Shown: positions 18,304 through 27,883 of the stretch, in pieces
Position numbering within the stretch: position 1 is the first letter of the stretch
How the letters are laid out: each line of letters starts with the position of its first letter
Origin: Methanobacterium sp.
GTDB taxonomy: Archaea > Methanobacteriota > Methanobacteria > Methanobacteriales > Methanobacteriaceae
Assembly: GCA_016222945.1 (NCBI GenBank)
Contig: JACRPY010000002.1
Location: 801,600-865,599 of the forward strand
Direction: 5' to 3'
Length of the DNA: 64,000 nt
Notes under the pieces: generated by a model
Told to the model about the DNA's origin: nothing
The model's input: only the letters and a program-made list of their open reading frames with translations
Database searches by the model: none
Translations under genes and position numbers: made by a program

Positions 18304-19074
18304 ATGATAGGAATAATTGGCGGCACTGGAATATATGAAATTGTTGAAATGGGTGAAGAAGTTGAAACAAAAGCCATAGAAACACCCTATGGTAAATCTC
18401 CCGAAATCAATGTGTTCAAATTGCATGATAAAGATGTTGTATTTATGCCCAGACATGCAAAAGGACATGCAAATCCTCCCCATATGATTAATTACAGAGC
18501 AAATATTTATGCAATGAAAGAAATGGGTGTTGAAAGGATAATTGCCACTAATGCTGTTGGATCTCTGGAATTATCAATTAAACCTGGAGATTTCATGATT
18601 CCTCATGATTTCCTTGATTTTACAAAGCTAAGGCAAAGTACATTCTATGATACTAAAACAGTACATATTGACATTACAAAGCCTTATTGCGATAATTTAA
18701 GGGATATTTTAATATCTTCAGGTGAATCAGTAGATAATGGTGTTTATATTTGTACTGAAGGTCCAAGATTTGAAACAGCCGCAGAAATTGCCATGTTTAA
18801 ACAATTAGGCGGTTCTGTTGTAGGAATGACAGGAATACCTGAAGTTATACTTGCAAGAGAGCTTGAAATTTGCTACGCAAGTGTTTGTATGGTATCAAAT
18901 TATGCGGCATCAATATCACCCACTAAACTGACAATAGAAGAAGTATTTGATGTTGTAAATGAACAAAAGGATAATTTGATTAAATTAATATCAGACTCAA
19001 TAGCAAAACTACCTGAAAAAAGAGAATGTCCATGTAAATATGCATTATCAGGTGCAGAAATAGATGAAGTATAA
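18304..19074 (+). CDS. S-methyl-5'-thioadenosine/thioinosine phosphorylase
   Basis: This purine nucleoside phosphorylase-family protein (256 residues) recycles methylthioadenosine or methylthioinosine from polyamine and SAM metabolism. Phosphate-binding GGTGIY at the N-terminus, PRHAKGHANPPHMINYRAN and the base-site segment EGPRFETAAEI are present. Methanogens often use the deaminated substrate methylthioinosine, which fits but cannot be read from sequence. It follows rtcB by 50 bases. Confidence 0.9.
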   Translation: MIGIIGGTGIYEIVEMGEEVETKAIETPYGKSPEINVFKLHDKDVVFMPRHAKGHANPPHMINYRANIYAMKEMGVERIIATNAVGSLELSIKPGDFMIPHDFLDFTKLRQSTFYDTKTVHIDITKPYCDNLRDILISSGESVDNGVYICTEGPRFETAAEIAMFKQLGGSVVGMTGIPEVILARELEICYASVCMVSNYAASISPTKLTIEEVFDVVNEQKDNLIKLISDSIAKLPEKRECPCKYALSGAEIDEV

Positions 19075-19247
19075 TTAAAACTTTATTTAAGCTTTATTAA
19101 ATAATTAAACTCAATAAATAACTATTTTAACTTTATTGGAAGATTAAATAGTTATTTGAAGCAAAATATAATATAATAAATTTATAATATTTAAAACACA
19201 TAATGCGTGTAATAGATTATTATTAAATTATTTTGAAGGCGATTATC

Positions 19248-20165
19248 ATGTTAAATGATCTGCAAAAAGAAATTTTACAACTTAAAGAAGAAAAAAATGC
19301 AATAATATTGGCTCATAATTATCAAACTGGCGATATACAGGAAATTGCAGATTACATGGGAGATTCTCTTGAATTATGCATAAAAGCATCTGAAATTGAA
19401 GAATCAGACATTGTAGTTTTCTGTGGTGTTGATTTCATGGCAGAAACAGCTGCAATATTAAATCCTGATAAAAAGATTTTAATTCCAGACACTAAAGCAG
19501 AATGTCCTATGGCAGCTATGCTCCCTGCAGATGAGGTAAAAAAAGCTAAGATGAGACATCCTGGCGCGGCAGTGGTTTTATATGTAAATACGCTTGCAGA
19601 GGCAAAAGCAGAAGCAGATATATTATGCACATCATCAAACGCTGTAAAAATAGTTGAAAGCCTTAAAGAAGATACAATCCTTTTTGGACCGGATATGAAC
19701 CTTGCAGCATATGTTTCAGGATTTACAGACAAAGAAATAATACATATACCTGAAGGTGGGCACTGTTACGTGCATAAAATGTTTACAGGGGAAATATTCT
19801 TTTTAAGGGAAAAATATCCTGATGCAGAGATACTTGTACATCCAGAATGCAACCCGGAAATCCAGGAAATGGCAGATTACGTTTTAAGCACTGGAGGTAT
19901 GGTTAGTCATGTTAAGGAGTCACCTAAAGATACATTTATAATTGGAACTGAAGTTGATATGGTAACTCGTCTTCGACGGGAAAATCCAGATAAAACAATT
20001 ATTCCAGCATTATCTGAAGCTATATGTGAAACAATGAAGCTCAATACACTTGAAAAAATAAAAAATTCTCTAATTAACGAAGAATTTATAGTAAAAGTAG
20101 ATGAGGAAATTGCAGATAAAGCAAGAAGTGCTGTAGAGCGGATGATTGAAGTTTCCAAGAGGTAA
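19248..20165 (+). CDS. nadA: Quinolinate synthase
   Basis: NadA condenses iminoaspartate with dihydroxyacetone phosphate to quinolinate in NAD synthesis. The three cysteines that hold its 4Fe-4S cluster are visible in ECPMA (about residue 85), PECNPE (about 199) and AICETMK (about 259). ATG 19248 is preferred over an in-frame TTG at 19233 because GAAGG lies eight bases before it and family members start near MLNDLQKEI. Length is 305 residues. No nadB or nadC is adjacent. Confidence 0.95.
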   Translation: MLNDLQKEILQLKEEKNAIILAHNYQTGDIQEIADYMGDSLELCIKASEIEESDIVVFCGVDFMAETAAILNPDKKILIPDTKAECPMAAMLPADEVKKAKMRHPGAAVVLYVNTLAEAKAEADILCTSSNAVKIVESLKEDTILFGPDMNLAAYVSGFTDKEIIHIPEGGHCYVHKMFTGEIFFLREKYPDAEILVHPECNPEIQEMADYVLSTGGMVSHVKESPKDTFIIGTEVDMVTRLRRENPDKTIIPALSEAICETMKLNTLEKIKNSLINEEFIVKVDEEIADKARSAVERMIEVSKR

Positions 20166-20317
20166 ACTCCTTAAATTTTATCAATTAACTCAAGAAAATC
20201 TTCCTAAATTTTTCTTTCTTGTATTGGGAACAATTGATGCATTAATATTTTCAATGACACTTATTTTATTGGAATTTTAAGTGCGGAGTTTTTTTTTGAA
20301 CATATTGTGTGATTTAT

Positions 20318-21925
20318 TTAATTATTGGATTTAATCCATTTATTAGCGGCATCTGCAGCTTCACGGACGGATTCATTAACTATAGAACTAGCCATGAAAA
20401 TGTTTTCGGGTCTGATTTCTTCTAATACGCCTGTTCTATCAAGTTGTTTTTTAATAGATTCTTCTACCTCTGCCAACATTAATAAATTACCAGAGTCTCG
20501 TAATTTTTGGGCGAATTCATTCATCCAGACCACAACATTTGTCCCAAGATAACCCCGGTCATGTAAATTAAGAATAATCACGGCTCCTGAGGTATTATTT
20601 GTAGAAGGCATTTGTTCCTCTAATAAGTATGCAACCGCAAAGTAATCCAATCCCTTGACTTCTATGACTGTGCATTTATTGCAAGGAAACTCTGCAGGGA
20701 GTGGACGTTCCTGATAACGCCCATCATCTAGTAAAACCAGCTCTTCCAGCATTATGTCCTTATGGGCTGTGAAAACATAGATTAGTAAAGAGAGAATTAC
20801 TCCGGCAAAAACTGCATATTCAATACTGAACCCCACACCTGCAATAAATGTTAAAATCATGGCATAACGGTAAACATTGGAACTTTTCCAGACTAAAACG
20901 ATGTTAGACCATTCATTAATAATGATTGCTGCCCCTAATACTATTAGAATTGCGGCTAAGCCAGACATGGGCACTTTTTCAAACATTTGAGGTATGAGGA
21001 GGAATATTACAATCACAAAAAATCCAGAGAATACACCTGACCACCGTGTTTTACCTCCGCTTTCAATATTCACTCCTGTACGGGTAAAAGAACCTCCTGC
21101 AGGTAAAGCGGTGAATATTGAACCTCCTAGATTGGCCAAACCCTGGGCAGAAAAATTTCTTGATCTGTCAGTTCGTTTTCCATTTGGATTGGGATAGGCT
21201 GATCCCACGCCAACTGTTTGGATAGATGTTAAGATCAGTATGGCCAGGGCGGGTAAAATCAAATCGGGGATAAGCATGGGATTGGGTAAAACAGGTTTTG
21301 GTAAACCCCCTGAGATGGGAGCAATACTACCTGTGAGCTTCACAGTTGTTAACCCTAATATGGCCACCATAACAGAAATGATGGCTATGGCCAAGAGATT
21401 TCCATAACGTTTCAGCCGTGACCACTTGAATAAGATTAGAACTGCAATTGTTCCTATTCCAACCAAAAAGGTGGGGATATCCCATAACCATGGGTGGATG
21501 AGTATGTCTATTCCCTGTATTACAGAATCTGAGATATATGGCAGTATAATGGTGCTTTTATAACCTGTAAATTTAGTAAGCTGACTGATAACCAGAGAAA
21601 GACCCACTGCAGCAATAAAACCGGACATGACTTCTGCAGATATGAATCGAACCAGACTACCCATTTTTAGTTGCCCTGTGGCAAGTTGTAATAATCCTAC
21701 CATCAAGGTTAAAGTAACCAGTCCCTGGGTTACATCACCTCCCAAGGCACCTACTGAACTTGCCACTACCAGGGCAACTTCGTCGCTGATGGTGACAATC
21801 ATTAAACTGGAAGAAGCAGCTAATGAGCCAATAATAACAGTCAGCATCGCAGTATAAATACCATAAATAGGATCAACACCAGCCAGGAGTGCATAGGCCA
21901 TGCGTAAATAATTTTTATAGTCCAT
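20318..21925 (-). CDS. SulP-family anion transporter with STAS domain, short N-terminus
   Basis: This SLC26/SulP permease for sulfate or a related anion has many transmembrane helices and a C-terminal STAS domain over roughly the last 120 residues. It begins MDYKNYLRMAYALLAGVDP. In the family, MAYALLAG lies inside the first helix, so the usual cytoplasmic start and first half of helix 1 are missing, and the upstream DNA does not encode them. TTTATATT about 29 bases before the ATG could drive a leaderless mRNA. Base use looks richer in G+C than the flanks, suggesting transfer. Confidence 0.85.
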   Translation of the reverse strand: MDYKNYLRMAYALLAGVDPIYGIYTAMLTVIIGSLAASSSLMIVTISDEVALVVASSVGALGGDVTQGLVTLTLMVGLLQLATGQLKMGSLVRFISAEVMSGFIAAVGLSLVISQLTKFTGYKSTIILPYISDSVIQGIDILIHPWLWDIPTFLVGIGTIAVLILFKWSRLKRYGNLLAIAIISVMVAILGLTTVKLTGSIAPISGGLPKPVLPNPMLIPDLILPALAILILTSIQTVGVGSAYPNPNGKRTDRSRNFSAQGLANLGGSIFTALPAGGSFTRTGVNIESGGKTRWSGVFSGFFVIVIFLLIPQMFEKVPMSGLAAILIVLGAAIIINEWSNIVLVWKSSNVYRYAMILTFIAGVGFSIEYAVFAGVILSLLIYVFTAHKDIMLEELVLLDDGRYQERPLPAEFPCNKCTVIEVKGLDYFAVAYLLEEQMPSTNNTSGAVIILNLHDRGYLGTNVVVWMNEFAQKLRDSGNLLMLAEVEESIKKQLDRTGVLEEIRPENIFMASSIVNESVREAADAANKWIKSNN

Positions 21926-22320
21926 TAATATTTTTTTAATAGTTCTAATATAAATTTTTGATGAAATTATAACATCATTTATACTATGGTAATTTTTAAA
22001 TTGCTACAAAATGTTGAAAGTAAAATAGTATCATATACATACTAATGCATGTAATCTTAATGAGAATAATTACTTAAAATCGTGTTAAACAAATTATAGG
22101 CACGTTAAAATTTACATCATTAATAAATATTTACTAAAAGCTGATTTAAAATTAAAATATCCATAATTAGTAATTAAGATATATAATAATTGTGTAAAAA
22201 AAGGAAATACAATTTATGGACGACTTTGATACCACAGCTATTTTTTATTACTTTTCAAATGCTCTTAGGTTAATTCTTTATTTTAAAAATTAAATATAAT
22301 AATTTGAAAAAGCGAGGAAA
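21926..22320. other. AT-rich divergent intergenic region
   Basis: It holds the likely SulP promoter near 21940-21955 and the DUF763 ribosome binding site GCGAGGAAA at 22312-22320. A 25-codon frame at 22216 (MDDFDTTAIFYYFSNALRLI...) with AGGAAA upstream is possible but unsupported. No repeat or structured RNA is evident. Confidence 0.35.
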
Positions 22321-23481
22321 ATGAAAATGCATACAAAAAGAGGAGTTGCAAATCTCCCATTACACGGAGGGCACGCGCCAAGGTGGCTGTTTAACAGAAT
22401 GGTTAAATTAGCTGGAGGCATACTGGATGTTATTTTGTATGAATATGATTCTGATGAATTTTTAAGACGAATTTCAGATCCACACTGGTTTCAGGCTCTT
22501 TCATGCGTAATTGGATTTGATTGGCATTCATCAGGAACCACAACCACAACTTGCGGCGCATTAAAGACTGTAATCAACCCGGAAGAACATGGAATCATGA
22601 TGGCAGGAGGTAAAGGTAAAAATTCAAGAAAAACACCCTTTGAAATTGATGAAATTTCAGATTTATTCTCATTACCATCAAAAAAGGTTAATGAACTTAA
22701 ATATTCAAGCAGGATTTCAGCAAAAATAGATAATTCATGTATACAGGACGGATATGACTTATATCATCATTCATTTATTTTCACTGAAGGTGGGAACTGG
22801 GCTGTTGTTCAGCAGGGATTAAACAGCAAAAATAAGTATGCTCGACGTTATCACTGGCTTTCTGAATCCATTGATCAGGTGATTGAAGAACCGCACAATG
22901 CAATCTGTTGTGATGAATCAAAAGAAAGCACATTGAACATGACAGCTTCCAAAAGCGATGAGGCGAGAAAATCAAGTGTGGATTTGATATGTGATAACCC
23001 TGAACATTTAAAACCATACTTTAGAAGGAAATCTCAATCATTACTTACAGATTTTTTTGATATTGGGGCTAATTCTCACGTATCACAGAATTTTAAGGAA
23101 ATTAAGATGCCCAGCCATCATCCAGTATTGGATATAGACATGAGCAAACATGAATTTAAAGTTTTAAAGAATGCATATGAATTACAGCCTGAAAGCTATG
23201 AAGAATTAATTTCTCTTGAGGGAATGGGGCCTAAAAAAATCAGGGCACTTGCATTAATCTCTGATTTGGTATATGGGGCTGAATCAAGCTGGAGTGACCC
23301 TGTAAAATATAGTTTTACCCATGGTGGAAAAGATGGCTTTCCATATCCTGTAGATAGGGAAGTTTATGATCATTCAATTTACACATTAAAAGAAGCTTTA
23401 GATGAAGCTAAAATAGATAAAAAAGATAAATATAATGCAATTAAAAGATTAGAATCCTTTGTTAATTTAGAAAAATGTTAG
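22321..23481 (+). CDS. DUF763 family protein
   Basis: This 386-residue protein has the family hallmark RGVANLPLHGGHAPRWL at the N-terminus, the SYH/HSFIF-type and NWAVVQQGLN segments in the middle, and a helix-hairpin-helix (LEGMGPKKIRALALISDL) near residue 305, which suggests nucleic-acid binding. Function is unknown. GAGG stands close to ATG 22321; an in-frame ATG at 22327 is better spaced, so the start is uncertain by two codons. Confidence 0.88.
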   Translation: MKMHTKRGVANLPLHGGHAPRWLFNRMVKLAGGILDVILYEYDSDEFLRRISDPHWFQALSCVIGFDWHSSGTTTTTCGALKTVINPEEHGIMMAGGKGKNSRKTPFEIDEISDLFSLPSKKVNELKYSSRISAKIDNSCIQDGYDLYHHSFIFTEGGNWAVVQQGLNSKNKYARRYHWLSESIDQVIEEPHNAICCDESKESTLNMTASKSDEARKSSVDLICDNPEHLKPYFRRKSQSLLTDFFDIGANSHVSQNFKEIKMPSHHPVLDIDMSKHEFKVLKNAYELQPESYEELISLEGMGPKKIRALALISDLVYGAESSWSDPVKYSFTHGGKDGFPYPVDREVYDHSIYTLKEALDEAKIDKKDKYNAIKRLESFVNLEKC

Positions 23482-23502
23482 GATTAATTTTTTAGGTTTA
23501 AA

Positions 23503-23595
23503 TTAGTTTTTTTGTCCTCTCCTACCATACATAACTATTAAAAATCCTATTATTGCTCCGACGACGGCCCCTATTAAAAGTCCTGTTAAATTCAT
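23503..23595 (-). CDS. Very small membrane protein, 30 residues
   Basis: MNLTGLLIGAVVGAIIGFLI followed by VMYGRRGQKN: one glycine-zipper helix (GxxxGxxxG) with a positive tail. GGTGAT lies six bases before the ATG on the minus strand. Its tail faces the DUF763 stop 21 bases away. Function is unknown. Signal and helix make a real gene plausible. Confidence 0.6.
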   Translation of the reverse strand: MNLTGLLIGAVVGAIIGFLIVMYGRRGQKN

Positions 23596-23967
23596 GATTT
23601 ATCACCTATATTTTTGTTTATTTCTTGTAATTTTATTTTCTATTATCTTTTTTATGTTAGACTTAAATTATTTGGTTAATTATCCTTTCATTTTTTTATA
23701 ATTATATTTTCAGAATATGTTAAAATTAGTATATTTTATTTTACTTCGCCATACTACCGTTTAACGAACTAAAAATGCTACTTATCCAGAATAATAAAAA
23801 ATCATAAATATACACGTCACGATTATTCAATTTACATGTTCTTAAATTGAAATCTTCAAAAACAGCCATAAATAGTATGCTAAGCCTATACCAAACAATG
23901 GAAATACATTGATTTTACAAAAATATTTAAGTTAGTTTTTTTAATAGAATTTTAAGGAGGATATATT
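23596..23967. other. AT-rich intergenic region
   Basis: I see no gene. AAGGAGG at about 23954-23960 is the strong ribosome binding site for the TTG start at 23968. Confidence 0.35.
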
Positions 23968-24603
23968 TTGAAGGAATCAGTAAAAAAACCATTTATTATC
24001 TTTGTAATCTTGGGCATATTAATTTTTTTTGTTTTTATTTTAGGTTTTAATGGACCTAAGAGTTATAATGGCACTGATCAAGGAATATATTTTGAATATC
24101 CTCAAGGATGGGAACAAGCATCGGTTGAAAACGTAACCTTACTGCCAAATGAAAACTATAATTTCCTTTCAGATGAAAATAAACTTAAATCAGGTGGCCA
24201 ATTAGTTTTATTAAAAGGACCTAATAATGCAGAATTTTATGTGATAAAAGAAAATAGAAGTTATAGTGATGTGTATAACGCTAAATCGCAATGGGAAAAA
24301 GACTTAGATATAAATAATTCTGCTGGTGCTATCGACAATCCTTATCGTACTAAGGATTGGATTAGGGGAATAAAATCAGCTTCTTCCTCACCGTGGGGGC
24401 CTAATAATGGTGTGATGAATGGAATAAACATGACTGGATTTTCTTATATCCCTGCTGGTGAAAAAAACCCAACATTTCTAATAGTTTTTGTTGAAAAAGC
24501 TCCTGGAGAATATTACCGTTTAGTAGGCAAAGTAGGTCAAGGTGACTCCAAAAAAACAATGAATACATTCGAAAACATCATAACAAGTTTCAGATTCCAA
24601 TAA
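23968..24603 (+). CDS. Membrane-anchored PsbP-related protein
   Basis: This 211-residue protein has an N-terminal transmembrane anchor (FIIFVILGILIFFVFILGF) and an extracellular domain beginning GIYFEYPQGWEQ, the typical opening of PsbP-like/DUF1795-type domains common in methanogen surface proteins. It starts with TTG behind a perfect AAGGAGG. The function of these proteins in archaea is unknown. It is 49 bases upstream of hisG. Confidence 0.75.
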   Translation: MKESVKKPFIIFVILGILIFFVFILGFNGPKSYNGTDQGIYFEYPQGWEQASVENVTLLPNENYNFLSDENKLKSGGQLVLLKGPNNAEFYVIKENRSYSDVYNAKSQWEKDLDINNSAGAIDNPYRTKDWIRGIKSASSSPWGPNNGVMNGINMTGFSYIPAGEKNPTFLIVFVEKAPGEYYRLVGKVGQGDSKKTMNTFENIITSFRFQ

Positions 24604-24652
24604 AAAAAATAATATCGAAAACCTTTTAATTATAATTTTCAAATAATAAGAT

Positions 24653-25642
24653 ATGGAAAAAATAGTACTTGGCCTCCCCAAAGGGAGCTTAAACAATGTA
24701 AATAGAGGTAACACTTACCAATTATTTGTTGATGCAGGTTATGAGGTTAAAGGATATGAACCAGGTAAAGAAGAGAACGAAATCAACATAGTAAACGATC
24801 CTGAAATCAAAGCATTTTTAACAAGACCTCAAAGCGCTCCAGTAGAGCTTAACAGGAAAATACTGGATATAGCAGTCATCGGCGAGGATTGGGTAAGAGA
24901 AGAATCAGTAGAAAGCGGTGAAGAGCTAATAACTAAAATTGGAGACCTTGATTATGGTCAAACAAGGCTTATTATAGCTGTGCTCAATGAAGACTCTTAT
25001 GAATCATTAACTGAATTTTTCAAGGCCAATAAAGACAAAAAAACACCTATATTATGCTTTACAGAATATCCAAATTTGACCCGTCAGCATTTCATGAATA
25101 ATGAAGGGTATAAAGAACTATTTGGTGAAAGTAAACCTCTTGTTCAAATAAGAGGTCTTCAAGATGGGGATAATAAACAGGTTCAAATTATAAATTCAGA
25201 TGGTGCAACAGAAGTTTATATAGCAAAAGGTGCAGACCTGGTTGTTGATAACACTCAAACAGGAAGCAGCTTAAAGAAAGCAGGTTTAAAAATACTGGAA
25301 ACCATTATGGAATCAAGCGCAGGTCTTTATGCAGGCCCAAGCTGCACTGATAAAAAGGCTGAAAAAGCAAAAATGATGTTTGAACAATTATTTGGAGCAA
25401 TAGAAGCCAGAAAATATTTCGATGTGAAATTTAACATATCAAATGAAACAGTGGATGAAGTTAAAGGGTTTTTAATGTCTAAAAGTTTCTGTTCTGACGA
25501 GCCAACCGTTGTAAAAGGGGCCAGTTTTTCCCAGGTGAATGTTTTAATCCCTAAAACTAAATTCCCTGCAATGTTAGAGGGAATAAAAAGTTACGGTGCT
25601 TCAGCTATTGTTCGAGAAAATGTGAAGCAGTATGTGAAGTGA
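24653..25642 (+). CDS. hisG: ATP phosphoribosyltransferase
   Basis: HisG joins ATP and PRPP in the first step of histidine synthesis. The PRPP-binding loop region (ADLVVDNTQTGSSL) and N-terminal LGLPKGSL are clear. At 329 residues it is the long form with a C-terminal ACT-like regulatory domain, so it should be feedback-inhibited by histidine and need no HisZ. There is no ribosome binding site. A TATA-like TTTAATTATAAT about 30 bases upstream implies a leaderless mRNA. No other his gene is nearby. Confidence 0.92.
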   Translation: MEKIVLGLPKGSLNNVNRGNTYQLFVDAGYEVKGYEPGKEENEINIVNDPEIKAFLTRPQSAPVELNRKILDIAVIGEDWVREESVESGEELITKIGDLDYGQTRLIIAVLNEDSYESLTEFFKANKDKKTPILCFTEYPNLTRQHFMNNEGYKELFGESKPLVQIRGLQDGDNKQVQIINSDGATEVYIAKGADLVVDNTQTGSSLKKAGLKILETIMESSAGLYAGPSCTDKKAEKAKMMFEQLFGAIEARKYFDVKFNISNETVDEVKGFLMSKSFCSDEPTVVKGASFSQVNVLIPKTKFPAMLEGIKSYGASAIVRENVKQYVK

Positions 25643-25810
25643 TTTGAGCCAAAATAAGGATATGGATCAATTTAATGGTTGTATATAATCTTAAATCATT
25701 CTTTTTTTTATATTTTTTTATTTTAACTAATTTTTAATGTTCTTTTTTTAAACAAAATTATAATAATGAGATATGATTATATTACTTTTAGAGAGGTAAT
25801 GAGGGGTTAA

Positions 25811-27802
25811 GTGCAGAAAAAAAGTTTTTTTGATAAGTTTAAAAGACTTTCTCGTCCTACTGGCAGTCCTCAATGGGGACAAGCAATACGAGCAGTTATT
25901 TTAATGGTTTTAGCAGCTTTAATTGCCAAATTTCTTGGTTTTGATAATGGAATCGGTGCAATTATGTTCATCACTCTTTTAGCAACAATAATAATCGATG
26001 TTCCACTACCAATTAAAAAAGTAGCTGTTTTAGCGTTATTAGGGCTTTTAATGACAATTTTAGCATTTATTAGTGCTTCTTTAGCTCTTTCAAGCATTAC
26101 AATATTCATTTGCTTCACGGTTATATGGGCGTTTTTCAGCCTTTCAATGTACATTTTTGGAAATACTGTAGGTTATTTAGGTTTTACATTCTTTACTTTT
26201 TATTTTTTAGCCGTAATAACAGTTAACAATCATTCTACCACTTTAGATTGGGCAATTTATTGTATATTGGCATATTTAGTTGTTTTTATCCTTTTTATTC
26301 CTAAAATATTCATTGAAAATAAAAGGGTTCGTGAAATGGCAGTAGCAGGGTTTATCCCACAGAATTCAGTACAGAATATTTTATTGGCACGTCAAATCTT
26401 GTCTGGAATTTCAATTGACTCTCAAAATTATGAAATTTTTAAATTTGGAAGTTATTATAAAGGTTTTAGAAGTTATAGTGATATGATAATTTATAGATTG
26501 GATGATAAATCTCAATTATTCTTTAAAAAACTTTTAAAATCATTAGATGAAACCAGTTTGAAGATAACCCAGAATTTTATTAACAAAAAAGGTAAAGTGG
26601 ACTTAAAACCTCTTGATATTGATCTTTCAAAAATCAAGGAGAACTCTGCAGTTGCTGATAAGAATAATAGTGACATTTTAATGGATATATTAGGGGATAT
26701 GAGATGGATTCTACATAAAACCAATGAATTACTGTCTAATAAACCTGAAAAGACGAAAATGAAGATATTTACTCCTCAAAGAACTCTTAGAGATGTTTTA
26801 GAAGCTAATTTTAACCTGAAAAACATTTATATTCGTCATGCTATTCGTTTTACATTGGCTATGACTGTTGCTCTTGCAGTAGTGTATTTTACCCATGGAA
26901 GAGATGCTATATGGGTAACAATGGGAGTATTAATCATAATAAAGCCAGATATTACAAGTACAATTAATAACATGATTTTAAGAGTAGGATTCAACTTTTT
27001 TGCAATTATACTGGCTATAATTCTGGCATTTATATTTCCTCATCAAATATTGATTTATCTGGCATTTTTAATGCTATTCTTATTCAGAGCATTTTTCCCT
27101 AACTATATGGGGCTTTCAGTAATGGCACTTACGGTTTTTGTGGTTTTAATATGGCCTATAGGAACTGTTTTTGATAATGCTATAGCTCGAATAGTTGATA
27201 TATCAGTTGGAGCTATTATTGCATTTATTTCTGCTTATCTCATTTTACCAAGCCGTGTAAGAATAAATTTACCCGAACAGATTATTAAAACCATTAAATC
27301 AAATGCAGAATATGCAAATCAGGTTTTATTACCAAATAATGATAGTTATAATCATGATAAAGCATTTAAAAGCTTTAAAAAGTATATGCTTGAAGAAAAT
27401 AATTTAGAAGCTGCCATAAGAAAAATTCAGGATTCTTTTAATGATATAGATGAGGATTTGGCTATTTATCAAGAAATTGCAGGGGTAAATAACAAGTTAG
27501 CGGCGGATTTAACTGCTGTAGCTACAACCTTAGAAAAGGATAAAGTTGATATTAATATGTCTAAAATAGGTTTAGAAATACAAAATGCTTTAAATTATCT
27601 AATTAAATCTACAGATGAAGATTTTAAGCCTAAAAAGTTTCATTTAGTAGAAATATCCTCAAATAAAGATTCAGAGGTTCATATTCCTAAAACTTTAGAA
27701 CAGTATCTTAATTGGATTGTTTCAGATATACAGCTACTTTATAATGGTGTAGAAATAGCTTTTCAAACTGGAGCACTGCAAAGATACAAAAAATTAGAGT
27801 AA
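25811..27802 (+). CDS. FUSC-family membrane protein (putative efflux)
   Basis: This 663-residue protein has two blocks of transmembrane helices (about residues 25-165 and 335-480), each followed by a helical soluble region, the FUSC/aromatic-acid-exporter-like layout. RYAIRFTLAMTVALAV-type helices and the DAIWVTMGVLIIIKPDI segment are typical. The start is GTG 25811 behind GAGGGG. The substrate is unknown. Confidence 0.82.
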   Translation: MQKKSFFDKFKRLSRPTGSPQWGQAIRAVILMVLAALIAKFLGFDNGIGAIMFITLLATIIIDVPLPIKKVAVLALLGLLMTILAFISASLALSSITIFICFTVIWAFFSLSMYIFGNTVGYLGFTFFTFYFLAVITVNNHSTTLDWAIYCILAYLVVFILFIPKIFIENKRVREMAVAGFIPQNSVQNILLARQILSGISIDSQNYEIFKFGSYYKGFRSYSDMIIYRLDDKSQLFFKKLLKSLDETSLKITQNFINKKGKVDLKPLDIDLSKIKENSAVADKNNSDILMDILGDMRWILHKTNELLSNKPEKTKMKIFTPQRTLRDVLEANFNLKNIYIRHAIRFTLAMTVALAVVYFTHGRDAIWVTMGVLIIIKPDITSTINNMILRVGFNFFAIILAIILAFIFPHQILIYLAFLMLFLFRAFFPNYMGLSVMALTVFVVLIWPIGTVFDNAIARIVDISVGAIIAFISAYLILPSRVRINLPEQIIKTIKSNAEYANQVLLPNNDSYNHDKAFKSFKKYMLEENNLEAAIRKIQDSFNDIDEDLAIYQEIAGVNNKLAADLTAVATTLEKDKVDINMSKIGLEIQNALNYLIKSTDEDFKPKKFHLVEISSNKDSEVHIPKTLEQYLNWIVSDIQLLYNGVEIAFQTGALQRYKKLE

Positions 27803-27839
27803 TTTATTTAATATCAAATTAGTTCTAAAAATGAACATA

Positions 27840-27847
27840 TTTATATA
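27840..27847 (+). promoter_or_regulatory. TATA box of the conserved hypothetical gene at 27884
   Basis: TTTATATA lies 37-44 bases before the ATG, giving a short leader that contains GTGGAG. Confidence 0.5.
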
Positions 27848-27883
27848 AAAAAAGTTTTTGTAAACTAAAAGTGGAGAAAAACT

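Noticed and set aside
20040..20060. TACACTTGAAA, like the minimal Orc1 binding site reported for Methanothermobacter
   Set aside because: It is a single copy inside the nadA coding region, without repeats or an AT-rich unwinding element.
22216..22293. 25-codon frame before DUF763
   Set aside because: The ribosome binding site is weak, there is no domain, and it lies in AT-rich DNA where such frames are common.
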